Shown here: one piece after another, positions 28,241 to 37,065 of the stretch | How the letters are laid out: the number at the start of each line of letters is the position of its first letter | How positions within the stretch are numbered: the first letter of the stretch is position 1 | NCBI GenBank assembly: GCA_942492055.1 | Contig: CALODP010000015.1 | Coordinates: forward strand, 868,001 to 932,000 | DNA: 64,000 nt | Direction of reading: 5' to 3' | DNA from: CALODP01 sp942492055 | GTDB taxonomy: Bacteria > Bacteroidota > Ignavibacteria > Ignavibacteriales > Melioribacteraceae | Made by a program: the position numbers and the translations under genes | Notes under the pieces: model-generated | What the model saw: only the letters and a program-made list of their open reading frames with translations | Databases searched by the model: none | What the model was told of the DNA's origin: nothing

Positions 28241-31057
28241 ATGAAAAGGTTAGTTCTTATTTCTTTAGCGTGCTTTGCTTTGGTGCTTGGGGGAGTCTAT
28301 CTATATGAGACACATAATAATCCGAATAATATTACAATTAAAGTTCGCTCCAGCGATTCTCCGAAAGTTTCTTTTGAGATGAAGCAAGGTAGAGCGGATT
28401 ATTTCCATAAATTATATCGAGATCCTGAAACCGACAAAATTCCGGATGATATTAGGAGAAAGGAAATAGAATTCGCCAAAGGAATAAAAACAATTCGCTT
28501 GGAAAAAGAAAACAACGAGTTCTTCGATTTTCAGTGGCAAGAAGCCGGTCCTAATGATGTTGGTGGAAGAACAAGAGCATTGGCGGTTGACCGGAATAAT
28601 TCCAACATAATTATTGCCGGAGGTATTTCAGGTGGTATTTGGAAATCGACAGATAAAGGGAAAACATGGGTAATGAAAAGTAATACGGATGATGTTCTTA
28701 GTGTTACAACAATTGCTCAAGATCCAAGACCGGGAAAAGGAAATACGTGGTACTACGGGACCGGAGAGTTTATAGGTAATTCGGCTAGTGCAATGGGCGC
28801 ATTCTTATACGGAGCAGGGGTTTTTGTTTCGCATGACAATGGTGAAACATGGAGCCAATTGATCTCCTCCGGGAAAAGTAATTCTTGGGATAGTTATTTC
28901 GATTATATTCAAGGAATTGTGATTAGTCCTCAATCAGGATCGGTTTTTATTACAACGCACATTGGAATTATTTATAAAATTAATGATACTACTTCTGAGA
29001 TTACTGCAGTATTAGGTGGAGCGAATGATCATTATTATACGGATATTGCCATAGCTAGTGACGGAACTCTTTTGGCTGTTCTTTCGGAGTACGGCTATAA
29101 TAAGTACTGGGCAAATCCGCCTAAAGATCCGGCTTATAATCCCGGAATTTACAAATCTACAAATGATGGCGCTAATTGGACTAATATTACTCCAACCGAT
29201 TTCCCTGAAGTTCATGAAAGAAGCAGAGTGGCAATTGCTTCTTCAAATAAGGATGTTGCCTATTGCTATACATATGCTGGAAACGTGGGGGATAAAGAAC
29301 AAATCTATTTTTACAAGTTGAATCTTGCAACCGGGACAGCGGAAAACAGAAGTGATAATTTACCAGATTTTTCTGCTAGCAGTGAATTCGGGATAGTAAA
29401 TTTGCAAGGTGGTTATAACATGATGCTCGCCATTAAACCGGATGATGAAAATTATGTCTTATTAGGTGCTACAAACTTATTCCGATCAAGTAACGGATTT
29501 GCAACCAAATCTTCCGACGCTAAAAATACATGGATTGGAGGATACAATACTACTACCTTCTTTTACCCGAATCTTCATCCTGATGTTCACTCTTATTCAT
29601 TCGATCCTAATAATAGTAACGCATTCTGGTGTGGACATGACGGTGGGTTAAGCTATACTTCCGATATAACCCAAAATGTGAGTAACTTATTCCCTTGGGA
29701 AAATAAAAATTCAGGATACAATGTTACACAATTTTATACAACCGCAATTCCGGCCGGCAAAAATGATATGAGAATTATCGGAGGGACTCAGGATAATGGT
29801 ACTCCATTCTTTTCATTTGACGGAAAAACTACTACTTCTTCTATTGACCTTTCAACCGGCGACGGAGCCTTTTGCTATTGGGGTGAAGAAGACGTTTTTG
29901 CTTCTGTACAAAACGGATTGGTTATAAGAGGTGGGCTAGAAGCCAACGGAGGAAATCCTCCAAGTGTCGCAACCGGTGGATATGACTGGGCTATCCTTAT
30001 GCCGGAAGGTGCCGAAGGACAAGCTTTCATTAATCCTTTTGCGGTTGACCCGAATAATGAAAAAGTGCTCTACTATTTGGCCGGTAAGTCGGTCTGGAGA
30101 AACAATAATGTTGATCTCACTCCCGATTACACACAAGAGGCTAGTACATACGGATGGACAAAATTATCCGGCTTGGATTTGAGCTCAGCCGAATATTCCG
30201 CTTTGGCTGTTTCTAACTCTAATTCCGACCATGTTTTGTATCTTGGTGTTTATTCTGAAGAGAAAGTTCCTGAAATTGTCAGAATGGATAATGCAGTTAC
30301 AAATACCTCGAAAACCAGAAGCTACAAGTTCAACAGCGCTACACCTGGAAGTTATATTAAAGACATTGCTGTTAATCCGATGAACTCGGAAGAATTGATT
30401 GTTGTAATGTCCAATTATAATATTGTGGGAATTTTCTATTCCAACGACGGCGGTTCCACATTTACTCCTGTTGAAGGAAACCTTGTCGGGGATAACGACA
30501 ATCCCGGACCTTCTATTAGAGCTGCTCAAATTCTTCAAAAAGATTCCGAAAAATATTTTCTTATCGGAACTAGCGTAGGTCTTTTCTCTACGAAATCATT
30601 AAATGCTTCCAATACGGTTTGGAATAAGGAGGGAAATAACAAAATCGGCAATGTAGTTGTTAACGATTTGGCCTCCAGAATATCCGATTACCGAGTTGTA
30701 GCCGCTACCCACGGTAGAGGAATTTTTGTTGGTACTCCGAAAACCGGTGTAAGTGTTGACGACAATAATAATCTTCCGAAGGATTTCCGTCTGGCGCAAA
30801 ATTATCCGAATCCGTTTAATCCATCAACTACAATTGAGTTTGATTTGACTAAAAACTCAGAAATCGAATTATCGATTTTTGATATTAACGGAAGAAAGAT
30901 AGCCGAATTGGAGAAAGGATTGCTTTCCCAAGGAAATCATAAAGTTTTATGGAACGGAACAAATTCTAATGGGATTAAGGTCGCTTCCGGAGTCTATTTC
31001 TATCGCCTTATTTCCGGTGATAAACAGATCACAAAGCAGATGATTTTGATGAAGTAA
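28241..31057 (+). CDS. T9SS-exported VPS10/BNR-type beta-propeller protein
   Basis: A 938-residue protein with an N-terminal hydrophobic signal. It carries sialidase/sortilin-type repeats: GGISGGIWKSTDKGKTW near residue 128, GVFVSHDNGETWSQL near 195, GIYKSTNDGANWTNI near 305, and FYSNDGGSTFTPVEG near 735. The last 85 residues form a T9SS type A sorting domain (AQNYPNPFNPSTTIEFDL ... GVYFYRLISG ... KQMILMK). By comparison these proteins are large surface-exposed propellers; some are glycosidases, many are uncharacterised. A site AGAGAGGGG precedes ATG 28241. The next gene also encodes a T9SS protein with a near-identical sorting domain. Confidence 0.82.
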   Translation: MKRLVLISLACFALVLGGVYLYETHNNPNNITIKVRSSDSPKVSFEMKQGRADYFHKLYRDPETDKIPDDIRRKEIEFAKGIKTIRLEKENNEFFDFQWQEAGPNDVGGRTRALAVDRNNSNIIIAGGISGGIWKSTDKGKTWVMKSNTDDVLSVTTIAQDPRPGKGNTWYYGTGEFIGNSASAMGAFLYGAGVFVSHDNGETWSQLISSGKSNSWDSYFDYIQGIVISPQSGSVFITTHIGIIYKINDTTSEITAVLGGANDHYYTDIAIASDGTLLAVLSEYGYNKYWANPPKDPAYNPGIYKSTNDGANWTNITPTDFPEVHERSRVAIASSNKDVAYCYTYAGNVGDKEQIYFYKLNLATGTAENRSDNLPDFSASSEFGIVNLQGGYNMMLAIKPDDENYVLLGATNLFRSSNGFATKSSDAKNTWIGGYNTTTFFYPNLHPDVHSYSFDPNNSNAFWCGHDGGLSYTSDITQNVSNLFPWENKNSGYNVTQFYTTAIPAGKNDMRIIGGTQDNGTPFFSFDGKTTTSSIDLSTGDGAFCYWGEEDVFASVQNGLVIRGGLEANGGNPPSVATGGYDWAILMPEGAEGQAFINPFAVDPNNEKVLYYLAGKSVWRNNNVDLTPDYTQEASTYGWTKLSGLDLSSAEYSALAVSNSNSDHVLYLGVYSEEKVPEIVRMDNAVTNTSKTRSYKFNSATPGSYIKDIAVNPMNSEELIVVMSNYNIVGIFYSNDGGSTFTPVEGNLVGDNDNPGPSIRAAQILQKDSEKYFLIGTSVGLFSTKSLNASNTVWNKEGNNKIGNVVVNDLASRISDYRVVAATHGRGIFVGTPKTGVSVDDNNNLPKDFRLAQNYPNPFNPSTTIEFDLTKNSEIELSIFDINGRKIAELEKGLLSQGNHKVLWNGTNSNGIKVASGVYFYRLISGDKQITKQMILMK

Positions 31058-31070
31058 ATATAGTTTTCTT

Positions 31071-31120
31071 AGAAAGTCCGGGTAATGCATTCTGCTTTTC
31101 TTTTTGCTCGGACTTTCCGG
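31071..31120 (+). terminator. Long-loop hairpin after the propeller gene
   Basis: GAAAGTCCG (31072-31080) pairs perfectly with CGGACTTTC (31109-31117) across a 28-base loop, followed by CGGGATTTTT. A weak intrinsic terminator or attenuator before the GH5-like gene. Confidence 0.45.
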
Positions 31121-31175
31121 GATTTTTCCATTGTTGGTATTATTCTTTCTGTTCTATGCTTTTGAGGTTATTCAG

Positions 31176-33023
31176 ATGAAATGTTTCTCATTACTAATTT
31201 CCGCCTTCATTCTTTTTAATAATCTTTACTTTGCCCAAAATTCCATCGGGCAATATACATCTCTTTTCATAGAAACTTTTAAAGATACCGGAAAAGTTAA
31301 AAAGGAGTGGAACAGTTCATTTGAATACCGATTCGTAGAAGAGGATAATAACATTGCTGTGGCAATAGAGGGGGATGGCTCAAATAAATTTATTACTACC
31401 GAAGTCAATTTGAAAGAGTATGAAGGGGATCAAATTGCTATTGTAGCAAAGTATAAAGGAAATAATATTTCCGAATTACCTAATCCTTGGAACGGAATCA
31501 AAATTATGCTAAGGATAGATCTCGAAGACGGATCTACTAACTGGAGGGCTTTATCTGCCGAAACCGGAACTTTTGAATGGAGAAATGATACTTTCCTAGG
31601 GTATCTTCCCGAAAATATCTTAAAAACCAAGCTCGTTCTTGGATTAAACAATTGTAAAGGGGAAGTAATTATTTCAGATGTGAAAATTCTTCTCGTAAAA
31701 AGAAAATCTTCTTACCCAGCTCCCAGAGAGTCCAATTATCCTATCGTAAAGTTCCATGATTTAGGCACGTTTCGTGGTGCAAAAGTAGGAACTATGATTA
31801 CCGAAGATGATATCAGAGAGTTCTCTGAAGAATGGAACGGAAACGTTATTCAATGGCAACTGGGTGGCTCGAAATACAAAAATGGACTCCTCTCCGATTC
31901 TTTTCAAAATGATCTCCAAACCGAACTAACTCGCTTTGATTCTCTCCTCAATTGGTGCGATAAATATAACGTGAAAGTGATTCTGGGTTTAGCATATTTT
32001 GGTAGAAATTGGAAAAAAACACCCCTAGCTCAAGATATTTTAATTAATACATGGAGAAATATTTCTCGGAGATATAAAAATAGAGAATCATTGTGGGCAT
32101 ACGACTTGGTTGGGGAACCAAAAGTAACGGAAGTTAATTTAAGTAATCCGGAAATGCTGATCTGGGATGATTTGATTATAAAAATATCCGAAGATATAAG
32201 AAATAATGATTCCGAAACAGTAATTATGATTGAATCAGGCTTCGGAAGTCCCGATTATTTTTCACAATTACGACCTCTCGATTATTCTTTTGATAAAATA
32301 ATCTATTGCTTCCATTTTTACGCTCCTCATGAATTTACTCATCAAACTTTGTACAACTACTCAACTCCATACAATTATCCCTCTCTTATTAATGGAATAA
32401 AATGGAACAAAGAGAAGCTCCGGGAAAAGATGAAAAGTGTCATTGATTTTCAAAATAAATATAGAGTCCCCATTTTTGTAGGGGAATTTAGCGCTATCAG
32501 ATGGGCTCCGGATAGCAGCGCTTATAAATATTTGCGCGATTGCATAGAAATATTCGAGGAGATGAATTGGGATTGGGGATACCACGCTTTTCGTGAATGG
32601 CATGGCTGGAGTGTGGAACATGGAAATGATAAAGATGATTTTACCAAAGCTTCATCCACGACAGATAGAGAACTATTACTCAAACAATACTACTCATTGA
32701 ATAAAAAAGATGTAGCCGTTCCGGAAAAGAATAATGATAATCTTCCGAAATTTAACCTAGCGCCAAACTACCCGAATCCTTTTAATCCTTCTACAACTAT
32801 CGAATTCAATCTGGTAGAAAATTCCGAAATAGAGTTATCTCTATTCGATATAAACGGAAGAAAAATAACCGAGCTGAAAAAAGGTGTTCTTGCAAAAGGA
32901 ACCCATAAAGTTGTGTGGAAAGGAACAAATTACGAAGGGAAAAAAGTCGCTTCCGGAATCTATTTCTATCGCCTGATATCATGCGGAACAAATATCACAA
33001 GGCATATGATTTTGATGAAATAA
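31176..33023 (+). CDS. T9SS-exported GH5-like glycoside hydrolase
   Basis: A 615-residue protein (ATG 31176, GAGG site eight bases upstream; the open frame from 31104 adds only a hydrophobic non-genic stretch). The signal peptide ends LYFAQ. Residues about 25-190 are a beta-sandwich, carbohydrate-binding-like domain. Residues about 200-520 resemble a GH5 barrel: KVILGLAYFGRNWK, WAYDLVGEPKV (acid/base Glu) and VPIFVGEFSAIRW (nucleophile Glu), then GYHAFREWHGWS. The Asn that normally precedes the acid/base Glu (NEP) is Gly here. The end is a T9SS sorting domain nearly the same as in the previous product. Substrate is probably a beta-glycan or mannan (inference). Confidence 0.75.
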   Translation: MKCFSLLISAFILFNNLYFAQNSIGQYTSLFIETFKDTGKVKKEWNSSFEYRFVEEDNNIAVAIEGDGSNKFITTEVNLKEYEGDQIAIVAKYKGNNISELPNPWNGIKIMLRIDLEDGSTNWRALSAETGTFEWRNDTFLGYLPENILKTKLVLGLNNCKGEVIISDVKILLVKRKSSYPAPRESNYPIVKFHDLGTFRGAKVGTMITEDDIREFSEEWNGNVIQWQLGGSKYKNGLLSDSFQNDLQTELTRFDSLLNWCDKYNVKVILGLAYFGRNWKKTPLAQDILINTWRNISRRYKNRESLWAYDLVGEPKVTEVNLSNPEMLIWDDLIIKISEDIRNNDSETVIMIESGFGSPDYFSQLRPLDYSFDKIIYCFHFYAPHEFTHQTLYNYSTPYNYPSLINGIKWNKEKLREKMKSVIDFQNKYRVPIFVGEFSAIRWAPDSSAYKYLRDCIEIFEEMNWDWGYHAFREWHGWSVEHGNDKDDFTKASSTTDRELLLKQYYSLNKKDVAVPEKNNDNLPKFNLAPNYPNPFNPSTTIEFNLVENSEIELSLFDINGRKITELKKGVLAKGTHKVVWKGTNYEGKKVASGIYFYRLISCGTNITRHMILMK

Positions 33024-33082
33024 AGGTTGTTAGGAAAATCAGACCATCCGAAGGCTGCCGGCCGCTTTTCTCATTTTTAAAG

Positions 33083-33951
33083 CTATTCTTTAGAAAGTGT
33101 ATGAAGATTTCTTCCTTTTAATCTATTCGTTTCATTGTGTGAGTAATTAGTAAGCATTATTATAGCGATTATTACAACCGGTATATAAAGAAAAATCATA
33201 ATATTATCTTTTCCCGGTATTCTAATGGAAAAGGCTGATATATTCGCGAAAGCGTGAAATAAAAAACATAGAATAAGTCCTCTCCCGGATAAATTATAAA
33301 GAGCTGCCATAATAATAGTCCAAAAAACCAATAGAAGAACGTATTCAGAAAGATCATATAGAATATCATTGCTGAACTGAGGGGAGCCGGGAATAAAAAA
33401 CATCGGTAAATGCCATAAAGCCCACATAATTCCTAATAATATACTTCCATTAATAGTACCGAGTTTTTCCTGCAAAATAGGAAGAGCGAATCCTCTCCAT
33501 CCGTATTCTTCTCCTATAACTACCCAAATTTGTCCTAAAATAAATATTAATGGGAAACCGAACCATTCTTTAGGGTAAAATAGGGAATCTGTCATAATCG
33601 CTATGTTAAGAAGCATTAGAAATGGAACAAGTAGAATAGATATAGCGTAATATTTAATCGATAATCTGAGATTTACGATTTGCTTGAGAAAAGGGAGTAC
33701 TGAAGAAAAACCCTCTTCCAATGAAATTACACAAATCGCCGAAAAAAGAGGGCAAGTAATCCGACCATATATAAGATTGTCGAGATATTTGAGAAACCGA
33801 ATAAAAATTCGAGATTAAATAGAGGAATCGATAAGTGAAAAGCCCAAGTAATAATATAAGCTATGGAGAAATATAGAATGATTGATTTATTGTTATAGGT
33901 CGATTTTTCCATATCCTTTTCTTTTATCTTTGGAGAAGAAAAATAGCTCAT
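33083..33951 (-). pseudogene. CPBP-family intramembrane metalloprotease, frameshifted
   Basis: Two - strand frames make up one CPBP (CAAX protease/bacteriocin-processing) membrane protein. The first (33951 down to 33727, 74 codons) gives the N-terminal helices up to YMVGLLALFF. The second (from about 33760 down to 33083) continues with SAICVISLEEGFSS and carries the active site: GEEYGWRGFALP (Glu-Glu-Arg motif), ALWHLPMFF and LFHAFANIS. The frames meet at a run of six A/T pairs (33742-33747), so a one-base slip in a homopolymer explains the break. It could be a true pseudogene, phase variation, or an assembly error. The rest of the protein is full-length (about 285 residues) and all motifs are intact. 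Confidence 0.8.
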
Positions 33952-33993
33952 AATAAAAGTATGATTATTTGTTGAAAAAAGGAAAGGGAAATG

Positions 33994-34036
33994 TTAAGGG
34001 CAGCCTCTAAGAAGGAGTTTAGAGACAGCCCTTAAG
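33994..34036 (-). terminator. Hairpin terminator of the glycine-betaine operon
   Basis: TTAAGGGC...CCTCTAA and TTTAGAGAC...GCCCTTAA form a 15-17 bp stem with two mismatched pairs and a seven-base loop. It lies just past the OpuAC stop. Confidence 0.65.
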
Positions 34037-34038
34037 AT

Positions 34039-34914
34039 CTATTTATTCGGTAGCCATTTTTCAATAACTTCAGGATTATTATTCATCCATTCGGTAGCAG
34101 ATGTTTCGGGATCACCTGATACTTCAATAGCATCCATAAGATCAGCCAATTGAGCTTCCGTTAAATTGAAGTTAACGAGAAATTGATTCAACTCCGGTTT
34201 CCTGGTTTTTAATGTCTTCGGAGCAACTGTATATATTGTTTCCGCGGCACCGTAAACTCCTTTTGAGTCTTCAAGGAATTTCAGATCGAATCTGGCGAAT
34301 TTCCAATGAGGCCTCCAGCCAGTGACAACAATATATTCTTTCTTATCTATTGCGCTTTTCAATGAAGCTGTCATTGCCGGTCCACTGGAAGGTAACAACT
34401 TAAGATCAAGTTTATAATCCTCGATTGCTTTCTCAGTAGCTCCCATAATTCCGGCTCCCGAATCGATTCCGATTATCCTTCCTTCAAATTTCTCTTTGAT
34501 TGAGTTTAACTCTTCTATCTTATTTATGGAAACATATTTGGGAACAACTAACCCGATTTTCGCTCCACTGAAATTTATTCCGATTGTATCAATCTTATGT
34601 CCGTATTGTTGCAAATAATTGGCGTGTGTTACAGGCAACCAAGCACCCATAAAGGCATCCTGATCTTCCTGAGCCAAAGATGTATATACAGGAGCGACAT
34701 CGGCTCTGGTTAACTTAACTTTGTAACCCATTTTGTTTTCTAATACTACTTTTGCGAGATTTGTCATCGCAACAGTACCTGCCCAATTTACATAAGCCAG
34801 TTTTGCAGTCTTCTTTTCGGAAGCATCATCCTTTTTTCCACATGAAGTTAGAGCAAATGATACCGAAAATAGTAATATGAATATTGTTAATTTCTTCAAC
34901 GATGTAAATAACAT
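34039..34914 (-). CDS. opuAC: Glycine betaine/proline-betaine ABC transporter, substrate-binding lipoprotein
   Basis: A 291-residue protein with lipobox ALTSCGKK. It belongs to the OpuAC/ProX type II binding-protein family: AYVNWAGTVAMTNLAKVVLE at the start (Trp of the aromatic cage), GAWLPVTHANY, GIDSGAGIMGATEKAI and VVTGWRPHWKFARFDLKFLEDS, whose Trp residues form the cation-pi pocket in this family. It binds quaternary ammonium osmolytes outside the inner membrane. ATG 34914 has a strong AGGAGG site. It is the last gene of the operon porin-OpuAA-OpuAB-OpuAC, a terminator hairpin follows. Confidence 0.92.
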   Translation of the reverse strand: MLFTSLKKLTIFILLFSVSFALTSCGKKDDASEKKTAKLAYVNWAGTVAMTNLAKVVLENKMGYKVKLTRADVAPVYTSLAQEDQDAFMGAWLPVTHANYLQQYGHKIDTIGINFSGAKIGLVVPKYVSINKIEELNSIKEKFEGRIIGIDSGAGIMGATEKAIEDYKLDLKLLPSSGPAMTASLKSAIDKKEYIVVTGWRPHWKFARFDLKFLEDSKGVYGAAETIYTVAPKTLKTRKPELNQFLVNFNLTEAQLADLMDAIEVSGDPETSATEWMNNNPEVIEKWLPNK

Positions 34915-34938
34915 CTATATTCCTCCTTGGGGGGATTA

Positions 34939-35775
34939 TTATTTGATCTCTTTTTTTGTTAGACTTCCGAGCGATTGAGTAATTCTATCTAAAAAGATAG
35001 CCAATATTACAATAGCTATTCCGCCTTCGAACCCAATTCCTATCTTTAATTGAGTTAGTCCCTTTAATACTTCTTCACCGAGGCCTCCGGCACCAATCAT
35101 CGCGGCTATTACTACCATTGATAATGCTAACATTATTGTCTGATTTATTCCCGCAAGAATTGTAGGAAGAGCCGTTGGGATCTCAACCTTATAAAGCATT
35201 TGAAAAGGTGTTGATCCGAAGGAAATAGCTGCTTCTCTTATATTCGGATGAACCTGGCGAATTCCAAGATTTGTTAATCTTACTGCCGGTGGCATGGAAA
35301 ATATTAATGTAGCTATTACTCCCGGAACCTGTCCCAGTTTAAAGAATAGTACAGCCGGTATCAGGTAAACAAAAGCCGGCATTGTTTGCATCAAATCCAG
35401 AATCGGATGCAGTATTTTATCTACAGTGTCCCGTTTTGATGCGAAAATTCCTAACGGAATACCAATCATCAGAGATATAATGGCTGAAGTCATTACAAGC
35501 CCCAGAGTTTGCATAGTTGCTTCCCATAAGCCCATACTATCAATAAGAAATAGACCTACAAGTGTGAATATTGCTACTCCTTTTTTAGATACTGCGTAAG
35601 CCAATACAGTAAATAACAATATCATTCCCCATGAAGGTATTATTAATAAAAGGGCTTCGAAGGCTGTTACAGTGGTAGTAACAAGCATACCGATAAAATC
35701 AAAGAAGCCTTCGAAATTGGAAGTCAACCAATTTATCAAATGTTCGAAAAGTTTACCAATTTCCAAATCTATCAT
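34939..35775 (-). CDS. opuAB: Glycine betaine ABC transporter permease
   Basis: A 278-residue inner-membrane protein of the OpuAB/ProW family. It has six or seven hydrophobic helices and the ABC-2-type coupling loop (EAAISFGSTPFQMLYKVEIPTALPTILAG), where EAA and the following G contact the ATPase. DLMQTMPAFVYLIPAVLFF is the typical helix before it. The start overlaps the OpuAA stop by one base, which implies coupled translation, and OpuAC follows 24 bases downstream. Substrate: betaine-type osmolytes, by family and context. Confidence 0.92.
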   Translation of the reverse strand: MIDLEIGKLFEHLINWLTSNFEGFFDFIGMLVTTTVTAFEALLLIIPSWGMILLFTVLAYAVSKKGVAIFTLVGLFLIDSMGLWEATMQTLGLVMTSAIISLMIGIPLGIFASKRDTVDKILHPILDLMQTMPAFVYLIPAVLFFKLGQVPGVIATLIFSMPPAVRLTNLGIRQVHPNIREAAISFGSTPFQMLYKVEIPTALPTILAGINQTIMLALSMVVIAAMIGAGGLGEEVLKGLTQLKIGIGFEGGIAIVILAIFLDRITQSLGSLTKKEIK

Positions 35776-37028
35776 TATTGATTATCCTCCTGCATTATAT
35801 CTTCTTCCAAACTAATTCCCTGAGAATCGGACAACATTACCGTGTTGTTATCATCTCCTACTTCAGCGATAATAGTGGCGCGATCCACATATCCGAGAAG
35901 TTTATAATTATTCTCAACTACCGCAATCGGTAACTTATTCTGGAGTAGGGTAGTAAGAAGATCCGATATCGAAGTCTCGGCTGATACCATAGATACTCTC
36001 TCATCAATAATATCAGTCAAATCGGATTTACCTTCTTTCTTTAATCTCACAGCTTTATCAACAGTAATAATTCCTTTTAATATCTTGTTGTTATCAGTAA
36101 CAAAAAGATAGTCGGTTCCTAATTGTTCCATTCTTCTTATAGCGACCTTAGGGCCGTCTTTAGATAGAATAAGAGGGTGTGATTTCTTCATAATTGAAGA
36201 AGCTTTTATTACCTTAGTAATATCAACACTATTAACGAATGATTTTACATAATCATCGGCAGGATCTGTCAGAATTGCTTCAGGGGTTCCTATCTGACTT
36301 ATCTTACCACCGGGAGCAAGTATCGCGATTCTATCCCCGAGCTTTAAGGCTTCATCCAAATCGTGAGTTATAAATACAATTGTTTTGTGCATTTTGTCTT
36401 GCAGATCTATTAATTCATCCTGCATTTGAGTTCTAATTAATGGATCCAATGCGCTAAATGCCTCATCCATTAATAATATCTCAGGATCATTTGCCAAAGC
36501 TCTTGCTAAGCCTACTCTTTGTTGCATCCCTCCGCTTAATTCATTCGGTCTGCTATTTTTATAAGCTTCCAAACCAACAAGCTCCAAGGACTCAATTGCT
36601 TTTTTCCTTCTAGTTTCTTGATCGATGCCTGCGATTTCCAATCCATACTCGACATTTTCCAATACAGAGCGATGTGGAAAGAGTCCGAAATGCTGAAAGA
36701 CCATTGATATCTTATCCTGGCGGATTTCTCTTAATCGCTTTTTATCCATTTCCAGAATATTTTCACCATCTAATAAAATCTCACCACTAGTTGGTTCGAT
36801 AAGGCGATTAAGACATCTGATAATTGTTGATTTTCCGCTACCGGAAAGTCCCATTATAACGAATATTTCACCTTTCTTTATCTTAAAGTTGGCTTCATTT
36901 ATTGCGACAGTGCAATTTGTTTTCTTGAATATCTCTTCTTTCGTTAAATTCTTGTCTAATATATCGAGAGCTTTCTTCGGATTACTCCCGAAAACCTTAT
37001 AAAGGTTTCTTACTTCTATAATACTCAT
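35775..37028 (-). CDS. opuAA: Glycine betaine ABC transporter ATP-binding protein with CBS domains
   Basis: A 417-residue protein. It has Walker A GLSGSGKSTIIRCLNRL near residue 60, Q-loop VFQHFGLFPHRSV, signature LSGGMQQRVGLARAL, Walker B LLMDEAFSALDP and H-loop FITHDLDEAL. The C-terminal 130 residues hold a pair of CBS domains (GTDYLFVTDNNKILKGIITVD; KLPIAVVENNYKLLGYVDRA), which in OpuA sense ionic strength. The acidic tail (LEEDIMQEDNQ) fits the anionic C-terminus of osmosensing OpuAA. The porin gene precedes it by 37 bases on the same strand. Confidence 0.94.
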   Translation of the reverse strand: MSIIEVRNLYKVFGSNPKKALDILDKNLTKEEIFKKTNCTVAINEANFKIKKGEIFVIMGLSGSGKSTIIRCLNRLIEPTSGEILLDGENILEMDKKRLREIRQDKISMVFQHFGLFPHRSVLENVEYGLEIAGIDQETRRKKAIESLELVGLEAYKNSRPNELSGGMQQRVGLARALANDPEILLMDEAFSALDPLIRTQMQDELIDLQDKMHKTIVFITHDLDEALKLGDRIAILAPGGKISQIGTPEAILTDPADDYVKSFVNSVDITKVIKASSIMKKSHPLILSKDGPKVAIRRMEQLGTDYLFVTDNNKILKGIITVDKAVRLKKEGKSDLTDIIDERVSMVSAETSISDLLTTLLQNKLPIAVVENNYKLLGYVDRATIIAEVGDDNNTVMLSDSQGISLEEDIMQEDNQ

Positions 37029-37065
37029 TAATTTTACTCTTTTGTTTGATTTCGGTTATTTGAGA

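Noticed and set aside
31104..31175. Extended N-terminus of the GH5-like gene
   Set aside because: It overlaps the hairpin and adds a second hydrophobic stretch; ATG 31176 has a proper ribosome site and signal peptide.
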